Source: Bradyrhizobium sp. NFR13 | GTDB taxonomy: Bacteria; Pseudomonadota; Alphaproteobacteria; Rhizobiales; Xanthobacteraceae | DNA length: 64,000 nucleotides | NCBI RefSeq assembly: GCF_900114605.1 | Contig: NZ_FOTP01000005.1 | Coordinates: 310,001 to 374,000, forward strand | Reading direction: 5' to 3' | Part shown: positions 1-8,368 of the stretch, piece by piece | Layout of the letters: each line of letters starts with the position of its first letter | Numbering within the stretch: position 1 is the stretch's first letter | Notes under the pieces: model-generated | Database searches by the model: none | Seen by the model: the letters and a program-made list of their open reading frames with translations, nothing else | Told to the model about the DNA's origin: nothing | Program-made: the position numbers and the translations under genes

Positions 1-273
1 CTGGATACCCGCACCGGTCGCGTCAGCGTGTCCGGCAATCCGATCAAGATGACGTCGCACGAATACCGGTTGCTGTCCTATCTGATGCACCATACCGGCC
101 GCGTGATCTCGCGCACCGAACTGGTCGAGCATCTCTACGATCAGGATTTCGATCGCGACAGCAACACCATCGAGGTGTTCGTCGGCCGCATCCGCAAGAA
201 GCTCGACGTCGATATTATCCAGACCGTGCGCGGCCTCGGCTATCTGCTCACGCCCCCGCAGCCGCCGGCCTGA
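1..273 (+). CDS. OmpR/PhoB-family response regulator, C-terminal part (5' end outside window)
   Basis: The reading frame is open at the left edge, so only the last 90 residues are present. They form a winged-helix DNA-binding domain of the OmpR type: recognition-helix region around SNTIEVFVGRIRKKL, followed by the TVRGLGYLL wing. The receiver domain lies outside the window. The product would be a cytoplasmic transcription factor phosphorylated by the histidine kinase encoded just downstream, the two forming a PhoP/PhoQ- or FeuP/FeuQ-like pair. The target regulon cannot be read from the sequence. This is host DNA left of the prophage. Confidence 0.9.
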   Translation: MDTRTGRVSVSGNPIKMTSHEYRLLSYLMHHTGRVISRTELVEHLYDQDFDRDSNTIEVFVGRIRKKLDVDIIQTVRGLGYLLTPPQPPA

Positions 274-343
274 TGTTGATCGGGGCATTTCCTGGCATGA
301 TCCTGTCCGAAAACCGCTGCGCACTTTTCGGGATCATGCGCTG

Positions 344-1720
344 ATGCGCAACAGCTCGCTCGCAACGCGGCTGTTCCTGTCGGCGACGGCCTGGGTGGTG
401 GTGATCCTCCTGCTCACCGGCATCGTCCTGTCCTCGGTCTATCGCAGCGCCACCGAACGCGCCTTCGATCGCCGTCTCAATCTCTATCTCCGCACTTTGG
501 TCGCCGAAGTCGCCAATCCGCCGGACGCGCCGGATCACGACATGCCATCGCTCGGCGAGCCGCTGTTCGAACTGCCGCTGTCGGGCTGGTACTGGGAAAT
601 TGCGCCCACCGAAGGGACGAAGACAGAGATGCGGGCCTCGCGCTCGCTGTGGGACAAGAAGCTGCCCAAGCTCGAGGACCAGGGCGTCGAGCTCACGGCG
701 TCGGGAATCCGCCAGGGCTATGTGGACGGGCCGGAAGACCAGCGCCTGCGCATGGTGGAGCGTCCCGTCGATCTCGGCGCCGACGGCAAATTCCGCATCA
801 GCGTCGCTGGCGACGCCACCGAGATTTTCGAGGAAACCCGCACTTTCGACTATTATCTCGGCGGCACTTTCGCTGCACTCTCGATCGTGCTCGTGCTCAC
901 CACGATCTTCCAGGTCCGCTTCGGCCTTGCGCCGCTGAAGCGCATGTCGAGTGCCATTGCCGATATCCGCTCCGGCCGTGCCGAGCGGCTGGAGGGCACA
1001 TTCCCTGTCGAGATCTCACCTCTGGCGGGCGAGATGAATGCGCTGCTCGATGCCAACCGGGCCATCGTCGAGCGCGCACGCACCCATGTCGGCAATCTCG
1101 CCCACGCGATCAAGACGCCGCTGTCGGTGATCGTCAACGAGGCGAACAGCCGTGGCGTCGACCCCTTTGCGAACAAGGTCCTGGAACAGGCCGATGTGAT
1201 GCGCGATCAGGTCGCGCATCATCTGGAGCGTGCGCGGATCGCGGCGCGCGTCACCATCGTCGGCACCGTCACCGATGTCGCGCCGGCGCTGGAGGCGCTG
1301 TGCCGGACAATGCAGAAAATTCACCGGGATCGCGGCATCACCATCGACCTTGAGGCCGATGCCGCCGCAAAATTTCGCGGTGAGAAGCAGGACCTCGAGG
1401 AGATGGTCGGCAACCTCGTCGACAACGCCTGCAAATGGGCGGACTCCCACGTCACCATCGGCGTGCAGGTCGAGCGCACCAATGGCACCGATCCGGCGTC
1501 GAAGCTGCGGATCATCGTCGATGACGATGGACGCGGCCTGTCCGATACCGAACGCGCCCAGGTCGCGCGCCGCGGCCAGCGGCTGGACGAGACCAAGCCG
1601 GGATCAGGTCTGGGCCTGTCCATCGTGGTCGATCTGGCCGCGCTGTATGGCGGCAGCCTGACGCTCGGCAAGGCGCCGATCGGCGGGCTGCGGGCCGAAC
1701 TGGTGCTGCCGGGTGTCTGA
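344..1720 (+). CDS. Sensor histidine kinase (PhoQ/FeuQ-like)
   Basis: This is the membrane partner of the upstream response regulator. Residues about 12-33 and 168-190 are hydrophobic and bracket a periplasmic sensor region. A HAMP-like linker follows, then the phospho-acceptor His at residue 254 in the NLAHAIKTPLS motif. The catalytic ATPase domain shows an N box (NLVDNACKWA), a G1 box (DDDGRGLSD) and a G2 box (GSGLGLSIV). At 458 residues it has the usual length of an inner-membrane two-component sensor. About 70 bp separate it from the regulator gene, which fits co-transcription. The signal sensed is not evident. Confidence 0.93.
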   Translation: MRNSSLATRLFLSATAWVVVILLLTGIVLSSVYRSATERAFDRRLNLYLRTLVAEVANPPDAPDHDMPSLGEPLFELPLSGWYWEIAPTEGTKTEMRASRSLWDKKLPKLEDQGVELTASGIRQGYVDGPEDQRLRMVERPVDLGADGKFRISVAGDATEIFEETRTFDYYLGGTFAALSIVLVLTTIFQVRFGLAPLKRMSSAIADIRSGRAERLEGTFPVEISPLAGEMNALLDANRAIVERARTHVGNLAHAIKTPLSVIVNEANSRGVDPFANKVLEQADVMRDQVAHHLERARIAARVTIVGTVTDVAPALEALCRTMQKIHRDRGITIDLEADAAAKFRGEKQDLEEMVGNLVDNACKWADSHVTIGVQVERTNGTDPASKLRIIVDDDGRGLSDTERAQVARRGQRLDETKPGSGLGLSIVVDLAALYGGSLTLGKAPIGGLRAELVLPGV

Positions 1721-1818
1721 GTTCCGGCCTTCTTGCGCCCCGTTGTCGCCCGAATTATCCCGTTCGTAACGTCTTTGACGTTTTCTGTGTTCCGGTTTGC
1801 GTTTGGGGTCTGCGGTCC

Positions 1819-2289
1819 ATGGTCAAGTTCAACGCCTTCTGTGTTGCCGCCGTCGCGCTGGCGCTGGGTGGTTGCGATATGACGACGTCGGACGGCGGGC
1901 TCAGCCTCGGCACCGATACGATCGCCCGGGCCTATAGCAGCACCAAGTCGGCCGTTGGCCTGTCCGAGGAGAACGCAGCGGCGGCGGTGACCAATGCCGC
2001 CTTTGGCGGCTTGATCGGCGCGAAGCTCGGCGCCCAGCTGAACGACGAGGATCGCCGGCTGGCCTATGAGGCCCAGATCGCCGCCCTCGACCGCGGTGCA
2101 CCCGGCGCTCCGGTGCCCTGGCGCAACGCCACGTCGGGACGCTATGGCAACATCGTTGCCGGACCGGCCTATAACCAGAAGGGCCGGGAATGCCGCGGCT
2201 TTTCCCACACCGTCACGGTCAATGGTGATCTCAAGACCGTCCGCGGCACCGCCTGCCGCAGCCCTGAGGGCATCTGGGCGGCGGCCTGA
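1819..2289 (+). CDS. Small lipoprotein resembling 17-kDa surface antigen proteins
   Basis: The 156-residue product begins with a short signal sequence ending in a lipobox-like LGGC with Cys at residue 19, so it is probably lipidated and membrane anchored. A Gly/Ala-rich helical stretch (NAAFGGLIGAKLGAQL) follows, recalling the glycine-zipper segment of the rickettsial 17-kDa antigen family. The C-terminal half has CRGFSHTVTVNG and TACRSPEG, a pattern common to that family's surface domain. Function is unknown. It is the last host gene before the integrase end of the prophage. Confidence 0.75.
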   Translation: MVKFNAFCVAAVALALGGCDMTTSDGGLSLGTDTIARAYSSTKSAVGLSEENAAAAVTNAAFGGLIGAKLGAQLNDEDRRLAYEAQIAALDRGAPGAPVPWRNATSGRYGNIVAGPAYNQKGRECRGFSHTVTVNGDLKTVRGTACRSPEGIWAAA

Positions 2290-2307
2290 TCCCGGTTCCT
2301 CAACGCC

Positions 2308-2351
2308 TTCTATAGGGTTTCATCGCGGATTCGCCTATTTCTATAGGGTTT
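2308..2351 (+). repeat. Two 13-bp direct repeats beside the integrase (possible integrase arm sites)
   Basis: The 13-mer TTCTATAGGGTTT occurs at 2308-2320 and again at 2339-2351, exactly 31 bp apart, between the last host gene and the integrase stop codon. Position and spacing by about three helical turns fit arm-type binding sites for a tyrosine integrase or its accessory protein at attL. I see no third copy at the right end of the prophage. The role is inference only. Confidence 0.45.
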
Positions 2352-2360
2352 TCGTGTTAA

Positions 2361-3434
2361 TTAGACACTTCGTTTTTTAGGACTAGACACTTCCGTTCGC
2401 TTTTTGATCGTCGCGATTCCGCCAGTTGCCAGCGTCGGTTGGTCGGCAGCAGCCGTATAACGGTCCAATTCCTTGGTGGTCTTGTGGCCCGACACAGAGG
2501 CCAACTGGCGCGCGCTGGCGCCGTTCTCGGCCATGACCCTCAGCACCGCCTTGCGCAGCCCGTGGGGCTTACAACGAGCGTCCAAGCCGGCTTGTTTGAT
2601 CGCCCGGCGCATCAGGAATGTCAGCCGGGCCCGCTGGATCGGACGGCCCATCTCGTCGCCGATCAACGAAAGCCCCTTGGACGGCGTGGCCTTCAAGACC
2701 GCGGCCAAATCCGGGTGGATAGGAATTTCCAACTCGGTTCCGGTCTTGTCCTGCTTGACCTTGATCCGGCCCTTCACGATGTCCCGGCGAGACATGCGCA
2801 CGACGTCGCCGCCACGCTGGCCGGTGTAAAAGAGTAGGGCATAAATCAGCCGCTCACGGGTACCGATGGGCCAGCGCGCCTCGAACAGCGCCATTTCCTC
2901 GTCGGTCCATGTATGTCGCGACCCGCCCTTGTAGGAGGTCAGCTTCTGCGCCAGCGGACTGACCTTTATCTGGCCCCGCTCGACGGCGCCGGCAAAGACT
3001 TTCTGTAGGACCGATTGCGTGAAATTGGCCATTCCAGGGGCTCGGGCTCCGATTCCCTCGATGATCTTCAAAATCTTGTCGCGCGGCATGTCGTGGGCGG
3101 CGCGGTGCCCATGGTCTTTTTTCAGCGGTTCCAGGGCGTAGCGATAGGCCTTCTTGGAAGACGGTTTCAGATTGGCAAAATCGACCGTTTGATAATAGGA
3201 CGCGATCAGAGCGCCGAACGTGCCGGTTGCTTGCGTCGTCGGCTGGGCGAGCGGAGCCGGCCGCGCCTCTGAATAGGCCTTGTAGGCCTCCATGAACTCA
3301 GGCGAACCGACCGGCAGGGGTAGGGGGCCGCCCTTGAAGCCCTTACGGCGATAATAGAGTCGCTGAATTCCGCAATTGTCCGTGTATTCCTTCACGTAGG
3401 GAATTTTGGCCATGCGCTGCCCCGGTGCTGGCAT
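2361..3434 (-). CDS. Tyrosine-recombinase phage integrase
   Basis: The 357-residue protein would catalyse site-specific integration and excision of the prophage. A SAM-like core-binding domain (about residues 70-165) precedes the catalytic domain. The catalytic set is visible: Arg207 in TGQRGGDV, Lys230, His291 and Arg294 in HGLR, His317 in SGHKT, and the nucleophile Tyr326 in DRYTAA. Its start overlaps the stop of the upstream HTH gene (ATGA), implying coupled translation. An internal ATG at residue 8 (MAKIP) is an alternative start. Its 3' end faces the host junction, as expected for int next to attL. Confidence 0.95.
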   Translation of the reverse strand: MPAPGQRMAKIPYVKEYTDNCGIQRLYYRRKGFKGGPLPLPVGSPEFMEAYKAYSEARPAPLAQPTTQATGTFGALIASYYQTVDFANLKPSSKKAYRYALEPLKKDHGHRAAHDMPRDKILKIIEGIGARAPGMANFTQSVLQKVFAGAVERGQIKVSPLAQKLTSYKGGSRHTWTDEEMALFEARWPIGTRERLIYALLFYTGQRGGDVVRMSRRDIVKGRIKVKQDKTGTELEIPIHPDLAAVLKATPSKGLSLIGDEMGRPIQRARLTFLMRRAIKQAGLDARCKPHGLRKAVLRVMAENGASARQLASVSGHKTTKELDRYTAAADQPTLATGGIATIKKRTEVSSPKKRSV

Positions 3435-3682
3435 CAGACGTCATCCCATGACGTGCCCAATGCCGGGGCATCTTCGCGCGGCAGAGCATCAAAAGCCACA
3501 TCCAGGTCCCGGATGTCCCACAGCTTCCGGCCCTTAATCAGCCGCGGCGGCTCGATCTTGCCGGCCGCGCGCATCTCGTCGAACGTCCCAGCACCCACGC
3601 CCAGATACATTGCCGCTTCCTCTCGGGACAATCCCCGGCGAGGCAGCGCAACGGCGCGGATCTTGGACAGGGCCCGGCTCAT
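3434..3682 (-). CDS. Small helix-turn-helix protein, candidate excisionase
   Basis: The 82-residue basic protein contains an AlpA/MerR-type winged-helix segment: SREEAAMYLGVGAGTFDEM, then a short wing with KGRKLWDIRDLD. Such proteins directly upstream of, and translationally coupled to, an integrase often act as recombination directionality factors or int regulators. Start and stop overlap both neighbours by ATGA junctions, so it is in the same leftward message as the methyltransferase gene and int. The excisionase role is inferred from position; the HTH is visible. Confidence 0.75.
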   Translation of the reverse strand: MSRALSKIRAVALPRRGLSREEAAMYLGVGAGTFDEMRAAGKIEPPRLIKGRKLWDIRDLDVAFDALPREDAPALGTSWDDV

Positions 3683-4995
3683 GCGCCGCCACCCGGTTGT
3701 TGCGGAGGGAGCGCTGGGGCCCTCACCTTGAAAACCGTCGTGTTGATGTTCGTCCCGCTCTCGCTGAACGAGCCGACAGGGAGATCACTCCACGGCCCGT
3801 CGTACCGGCTGTGGCTGCCGAGATCTTCGAGTAAGCCGTGATCGTACCGGGCCGTCACGGGCAGGATTGCTACCAGCGTGCCTTCGGGCTTGAGGAAGTC
3901 GAAGGCGTGACGAACGTGTTTGGCGTAGTGCTTGCCGTAGAAAGGCGGGTTCATGACGACAAAATCGAAGTCGCGGGTAGGGACGGTTTCCAGGAAGTTG
4001 GCCGTCAGAACATTGTGACCCTTGGCGCGGCATAGAGCGGCGCGGCTGACGTCAACCTCGATTCCGTAGGGCTTCGCCTTGGCTTTCCGCAGGGCGTCCA
4101 TGAAACGCCCATCGCCGCATGACGGTTCGAGCACGCGCTTGCCCGCCAAGCCGTAGATGTCGCTCAGCACCCGCTCAACGGTTGCCTCGGGGGTCGGGTA
4201 ATACTGCAGATCCTTAGAGACAGCGGTCGATTCCGCTTTTTTCGTCGGCTTCTCGTCCGTGGTATCCGGCAGAACGTCGCCGTAATATTCGGCCAGCGCC
4301 TTGTTGATGTCATTGAGGGTGCCCGACTCGAAATGCAGATGGCCGTTGCCATTCTTGAAGGTCTTGAGCTGCACGCCGCGCGTCGCGCTGTAGCCATGCA
4401 GCACCAGCTTTTCTAGTTCGTCATACGTGGTAAGCGGGCGTCCCTGGTACGCTGCAAGGGCGTTCAGCATGGCCTGAATCTGGTTCTTGCCGTAGCTGTC
4501 CCACCCGCCAAATCCTCTCATGACCACGCGCTTAGGCAGCCCGGCGACGCCGATCTTGACCTTGTCGTGGCTCTTGAAAGCTTGGTCGAGGCCGCAGAAT
4601 ACCTCGGCAAGCCCGCGCAGGATATTGCCGCGCGGATCAAGAATGTATTTTCCGAAAGTGCCGCGGATGTTATCGATTGTGAAGGGCGGGGGCGACGCCA
4701 TCGCCTGCTCAAACAGCTTCTTGTCTGTCGGGCTGGCGATCACATCGATGTTAAGGCCACCATAGATGTGCAGCCAAGCCGAGGTGAGCAGGTTGCTCTC
4801 TAATGTGCTCTCCCAAACGTGGCCGACGTTGATCTGCTGCCGGCCGTAAGTTCCGCCGACTGTGGCCGCCATCTTGACTTCGTTGCCTGCGTCTTCGAAA
4901 GCCTGGACAGAGGCCTTAAGGGCAGCTTTCTTCGTATCGTACTCAGCCACGACATCTGAAAGGCTGCGCTGCAGGGTTGGTACATGCTTATTCAT
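3679..4995 (-). CDS. DUF4942-type protein with C-terminal DNA methyltransferase domain
   Basis: The 438-residue product has two parts. Residues about 1-250 resemble the DUF4942 domain found in phage and plasmid proteins. Residues about 265-435 are a class I SAM-dependent methyltransferase with motif I EPSCGDG (290-296) and the amino-methyltransferase motif NPPF (349-352). The NPPF tetrad is typical of enzymes methylating exocyclic amino groups of adenine or cytosine in DNA. No restriction partner lies nearby, so a solitary modification role (evading host restriction or altering regulation) is likelier than a restriction system. The target sequence is unknown. Confidence 0.85.
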   Translation of the reverse strand: MNKHVPTLQRSLSDVVAEYDTKKAALKASVQAFEDAGNEVKMAATVGGTYGRQQINVGHVWESTLESNLLTSAWLHIYGGLNIDVIASPTDKKLFEQAMASPPPFTIDNIRGTFGKYILDPRGNILRGLAEVFCGLDQAFKSHDKVKIGVAGLPKRVVMRGFGGWDSYGKNQIQAMLNALAAYQGRPLTTYDELEKLVLHGYSATRGVQLKTFKNGNGHLHFESGTLNDINKALAEYYGDVLPDTTDEKPTKKAESTAVSKDLQYYPTPEATVERVLSDIYGLAGKRVLEPSCGDGRFMDALRKAKAKPYGIEVDVSRAALCRAKGHNVLTANFLETVPTRDFDFVVMNPPFYGKHYAKHVRHAFDFLKPEGTLVAILPVTARYDHGLLEDLGSHSRYDGPWSDLPVGSFSESGTNINTTVFKVRAPALPPQQPGGGA

Positions 4996-5303
4996 GCAGC
5001 ACCACCTGTAGCGGTGTCGCCATCATGGCGCGTGACCTGTGACGCCGCGACCATCTTTTGCCAAATCTCGGTGACGAAGGCTGCGGGATCGTTGATGTAA
5101 TATTCATCGTCCCGAATATCAGCAGCTTCGATCATTGCAATGGTTGGCTCCGCCGGCACGACGACCGAGTCCTGGAGCGCGGCGGTGACGATCGCGCGAA
5201 TGATGTCTTGCCGATCTCCCATGCTGAAAACTTCATGGAACATGCTGTCTTCTTTGCAGGCGGCCAGATCGCAACGCTCCACCATTTCATCGCTGATGGT
5301 CAT
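4992..5303 (-). CDS. Hypothetical early phage protein (103 aa)
   Basis: Start was chosen at the ATG giving MTISDEMVERC; upstream sequence in frame looks non-coding. The protein is acidic, with a predicted amphipathic helical pattern and no motif I recognise. Its stop overlaps the start of the DUF4942-methyltransferase gene (ATGA), placing it in the leftward early operon. Function unknown. Confidence 0.7.
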   Translation of the reverse strand: MTISDEMVERCDLAACKEDSMFHEVFSMGDRQDIIRAIVTAALQDSVVVPAEPTIAMIEAADIRDDEYYINDPAAFVTEIWQKMVAASQVTRHDGDTATGGAA

Positions 5304-5575
5304 GGCTGTGCCTCGGGAGTCTCGAGAGTTGGAGGGGTGAGCGCGGATGTGTGACGCACGCAAAGACCGGATTGCTCAACGATGGCGTAGCCTTCGCTGT
5401 CGCTATCGAGTTCGCAGACCTTTACACCTGGGCCAAAACCAAAAGGTGCCTTGCGGATGTGCTTGCAACTCGCGCATGACTGGCCTGCCTGCCGAAGCAC
5501 CGATAGAGCCGTCATCATCTCGCTTCGCTTCTGTTCGCGCTTCGCGATGCGTCGCTGTCTGGCGGCTGGAGTCAT
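5300..5575 (-). CDS. Hypothetical Cys-containing protein (91 aa)
   Basis: The basic N-terminus (MTPAARQRRIAKREQ) is followed by a CASCKH pair and further Cys residues at KVCEL and LCVRH. This gives a four-Cys pattern compatible with a small zinc-binding fold. The start at 5575 overlaps the stop of the upstream methyltransferase-like gene by ATGA. Function is unknown; position in the leftward early operon suggests a host take-over or regulatory role, but nothing shows this directly. Confidence 0.65.
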   Translation of the reverse strand: MTPAARQRRIAKREQKRSEMMTALSVLRQAGQSCASCKHIRKAPFGFGPGVKVCELDSDSEGYAIVEQSGLCVRHTSALTPPTLETPEAQP

Positions 5576-6069
5576 GATCCACCCTCCGTCGCTGATAATG
5601 ATTGGGTGGTCGGTGCCGGATTGAAGCAGTCGATCCGACGCAGCATCACCCACGAAGTGCCGCGTTGCTGATGTGTAACGCCATGGCCAAACAGCGGCTC
5701 CCAATACGGGGCCAGCAGGCCAAGGATGCCGGTCAGCGTGCGCGAGTGTTCATTCCACTTGAAGGCCATTAGGCCATCGTCGCGGACGACGCGATGAGCT
5801 TCCTTGGCAGTCTCAGCGACGATCTCGCGGATCTGTTGGGCCGTCCAGTGACCGTAGCTGCGCACCATGTTGCCGGTCGCCGCATTGTTCTTATGCGGCG
5901 GATCGAACACGATCAGGTCGAAGTCGTCGGGAAGCCCCGCCGGCAGCGCGCGGGAGTCCGCAACGATGTCCGGCTTTACCTCGGGGCGAATGTCGATGAA
6001 TGTCGCGCACGGGTGCGCTTTGTTAAACCAAACAGCCCGATTGCCGGCGGAAACGTCGAGCACCTTCAT
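5572..6069 (-). CDS. Small SAM-dependent methyltransferase-like protein
   Basis: The 165-residue protein starts with a motif-I-like segment (MKVLDVSAGNRAVWF) and carries DPPH at residues 56-59 within LIVFDPPHKN, the D-P-P-(Y/F/H) signature of DNA amino-methyltransferases. It is shorter than most such enzymes and lacks an obvious target recognition domain, so it may be a minimal phage DNA methyltransferase or a relative acting on another substrate. It overlaps neighbours on both sides by 4 bp. With the DUF4942 enzyme this gives two methyltransferase-type proteins in the same leftward operon. Confidence 0.75.
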   Translation of the reverse strand: MKVLDVSAGNRAVWFNKAHPCATFIDIRPEVKPDIVADSRALPAGLPDDFDLIVFDPPHKNNAATGNMVRSYGHWTAQQIREIVAETAKEAHRVVRDDGLMAFKWNEHSRTLTGILGLLAPYWEPLFGHGVTHQQRGTSWVMLRRIDCFNPAPTTQSLSATEGGS

Positions 6070-7046
6070 GAGCGTGCATCTCCGGTCTGGCCGTCATCTG
6101 GAATAGACGCGAGGGCGCGGATCTGGTGGATGATCCGAATGCCGTGATCCTGCGCGCCTTGCTGGTAGTCGTTGCCGTTCGGGTCGCCCCACTTTTGCGT
6201 CATTGCAACTGCGACTTGCGCGCACCGCTCGACGATCTCCGCCTCGTGCTTCGAAGCTTCGCCACCTGCTGCGGGGAGGGAGAGGGCGACGCGGACGCGT
6301 TCCAGAGATGCGATGACTTCGTTATCCGGGTACAGCGTTCGGCGATCATGCTCCCACTTGTCGATCTCAGTCTGCACGGCCTCTCTCGCTGCGCATGAGA
6401 CGGCGCCTGCAGGGAGGGCGTTCGCCGCGTGGTAGTCGAGAACTGCTCTCACATGCAGCAGCACAATTGCCTTGTCGCCTTCCAGGCTGTCCCAATAGTG
6501 ATTTACGAAGCGGCCCCAAAGATGTTCATCCACCTCTGGCTCCCCGTTTGGCTGCTGCGCACGGAGGCGCGCGATAATTCCAGCCTTGTTGTCCCATAGC
6601 GCAGACCTGAGTCTAGTCTCGGCTCGGTCCCGCGTCGAAGCGGCCGGGTTGTTCAGGTAGTTTTCGAAAAGGACATTCAGTTCGTCGCCCAGCGCATCAC
6701 TTGGCTGCGGCGCACATTGAGCGGCGGAAACGTAAGATTGGACCTGTGCAAGCAGTTCCTGTGGAGAACCGCCACCTGGCAATCCCAATAGCGTCACCAT
6801 GGTTTCGCATGCGTCGTGCCAAACCCTCGACCACTTGGCAAAATCTTCCTTCGTCTGGGTGGGCTCATTCCCTCCTTGAGCAACGCGCACAGGCTCGGGT
6901 ACAGCACTCTCCAGACGCCGTAGCTCGCTATCGATAGCCTTGATGCGCTCTGACCGCGCGCCGACAGCGGCACCCCAGCTTGTAGCGGCTTCGTTCTTGG
7001 ATATCAGCTCGGCCCGTTCGGCCAGCAGTTCGGCTTGCGTGCTCAC
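6066..7046 (-). CDS. Hypothetical phage protein with N-terminal coiled coil (326 aa)
   Basis: Residues about 1-50 look like a coiled coil (heptad-like AELLAERAELISKN, then a second helix). The remainder is mostly helical with no catalytic motif I recognise. It reads like the modular, poorly conserved proteins of alphaproteobacterial prophage early operons. It overlaps both adjacent genes by ATGA. Function unknown. Confidence 0.65.
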   Translation of the reverse strand: MSTQAELLAERAELISKNEAATSWGAAVGARSERIKAIDSELRRLESAVPEPVRVAQGGNEPTQTKEDFAKWSRVWHDACETMVTLLGLPGGGSPQELLAQVQSYVSAAQCAPQPSDALGDELNVLFENYLNNPAASTRDRAETRLRSALWDNKAGIIARLRAQQPNGEPEVDEHLWGRFVNHYWDSLEGDKAIVLLHVRAVLDYHAANALPAGAVSCAAREAVQTEIDKWEHDRRTLYPDNEVIASLERVRVALSLPAAGGEASKHEAEIVERCAQVAVAMTQKWGDPNGNDYQQGAQDHGIRIIHQIRALASIPDDGQTGDARS

Positions 7047-7540
7047 GGGCGTGGCTCCTTCGCGATTTCGGCCTTCGCGTACTCGCGCGCAGCCTGGTAG
7101 ACATCGAGGCGTCGTTCAGGATCGGCTCTATTCAGCCAAGCGTCGAAGGCCGCGCGCACGTCGTCAGGCTGTTCGCCAACGGTGGCCAGCTCTGCATGGA
7201 ATGCGGCGAGGATCTCTCTGACGTTACCGAAGGGTGCGAGCATCGCCGCGACATAGCCCGAGCAAAGCTTCTGCGGCTCGCCTTCCTTCAGCCCGTGATG
7301 GCACGCGAAGCGGTCGGTATCGATGCGAAGCACGATGTTGAGCGCGACCATGCCGGTGCCGGCGGTCATGTTTGGCATCGTGCCCTCGCGGAAGGCGCAG
7401 GTCAGGCAAGGGTCAGGGATGGCCATAGGCGCATCGCGGCGACCCATCTCTGCGATGATGGACAACGCTTTGCCCAGCATCTTCCCGTGGATCGACGGAC
7501 GATCGCCTTCGGCGGCGGGGCCAGTTGTTGCGATGTTCAT
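7043..7540 (-). CDS. Hypothetical protein with putative zinc site (165 aa)
   Basis: The middle of the protein has PCLTCAF, then CHHG and a further Cys in LCSGY, a spacing that could bind a metal. The N-terminal part is variable and the C-terminus is helical. It overlaps the following gene by 4 bp. A gap of about 280 bp separates it from the next leftward gene upstream and contains a small rightward ORF, so this may begin a separate transcript. Function unknown. Confidence 0.6.
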   Translation of the reverse strand: MNIATTGPAAEGDRPSIHGKMLGKALSIIAEMGRRDAPMAIPDPCLTCAFREGTMPNMTAGTGMVALNIVLRIDTDRFACHHGLKEGEPQKLCSGYVAAMLAPFGNVREILAAFHAELATVGEQPDDVRAAFDAWLNRADPERRLDVYQAAREYAKAEIAKEPRP

Positions 7541-7670
7541 GACCGCTGACCTCCGGCGTTGCGATCCGCACCCGACACCACTGATGCATTCCAGTACCGC
7601 TTTGGTACTTGCATCTCACAACGGATCGTTAAGAGCATCGGCACATCATGAATTCGCAGGAGGGCGGCCG

Positions 7671-7871
7671 ATGCACAGTCCCCAAGTGGTTGATATCGGC
7701 GTGATCGTGCTGTCCTGTGGAATGATCGTCGGCTTTGTTGTGTTGGCCTTTGAGACCAGGGTGCAATCCCGCTTCTTCCGTAAGAGGCGACACCAGATGA
7801 GTTTACGTTCGGCGGAAGACTCACAGCGATTCCTCCGAGGCGAAGCTACGGGCGACAGGTCGGCTTGCTGA
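7671..7871 (+). CDS. Small single-pass membrane protein (66 aa)
   Basis: This rightward ORF stands alone between leftward genes. It has a good ribosome-binding sequence (GGAGG about 8 bp before the ATG), an N-terminal transmembrane segment (IGVIVLSCGMIVGFVVLAF) and a basic cytoplasmic tail. Its 3' end overlaps the 3' end of the HNH gene on the other strand by about 50 bp. No family assignment is possible. Confidence 0.5.
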   Translation: MHSPQVVDIGVIVLSCGMIVGFVVLAFETRVQSRFFRKRRHQMSLRSAEDSQRFLRGEATGDRSAC

Positions 7872-8216
7872 ATTCTGTGGCGGGCGCTTTGCAAACCCGA
7901 GCGAGACAATCTTCTGTTTGCGTGGAGTGAGCCCAAACGACTTCTTCAGAACGCGGTCAGCCTTCTGCATGCGCGGATTGTCTTCGGTGAAGGTCTTGAC
8001 GTCGGCACACGTGCGGCAGTGAACCTTGCAGTTATCCAGGGTGGGTTCGCCGCCCAGGCCATCGGGCACGACATGCTCGTAGATCGTCGATGTGCGCCCG
8101 TTGAGCTCACACCCGCATGTCTCACAGTGCGGGACGCCATCACGGCAGCAGCGTTTGAACGCCGCCTTGCGCACAGACAGCGGGAATTCGCGTCGTTCCT
8201 GGCCTCTGATGTTCAT
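7821..8216 (-). CDS. HNH endonuclease family protein
   Basis: The 131-residue protein shows the HNH/zinc-ribbon layout: CETCG near residue 34, EHVVPDGLGG as the catalytic His region, LDNCKVHCRTCADVK as the Asn/second Cys pair, then a basic tail. It should be a metal-dependent DNA endonuclease acting in the cytoplasm. In phages such proteins are often free-standing or assist recombination or packaging. It overlaps the next upstream small gene by ATGA, in the leftward early operon. Confidence 0.85.
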   Translation of the reverse strand: MNIRGQERREFPLSVRKAAFKRCCRDGVPHCETCGCELNGRTSTIYEHVVPDGLGGEPTLDNCKVHCRTCADVKTFTEDNPRMQKADRVLKKSFGLTPRKQKIVSLGFAKRPPQNSASRPVARSFASEESL

Positions 8217-8368
8217 GCGCCGGCTCCGCGCGCAACATCCTCGACGGTGAGGGCGTCAACGGGAACGTCCGGCGTCGCACTAACGCGGTCAGCCAGCCAA
8301 GCGTAGGTCACAAGTGCCCCGCCAGTGAAACCGAAAACGAAGATCGCGATGCCGAGAGCAAAGTCCAT
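8213..8368 (-). CDS. Small membrane protein (51 aa)
   Basis: This gene starts at an ATG overlapping the stop of the upstream gene and its own stop overlaps the start of the HNH gene, so it sits in a chain of coupled cistrons. The product begins with a membrane segment (FALGIAIFVFGFTGGALVTY) and has a short acidic tail. The perfect junctions on both sides are the main evidence that it is translated. Function unknown. Confidence 0.6.
   Translation of the reverse strand: MDFALGIAIFVFGFTGGALVTYAWLADRVSATPDVPVDALTVEDVARGAGA

Noticed and set aside
649-1353. 234-codon frame inside the histidine kinase gene
   Set aside because: Alternate frame of a kinase with intact H, N and G boxes; composition is Arg/His-rich with no domain.
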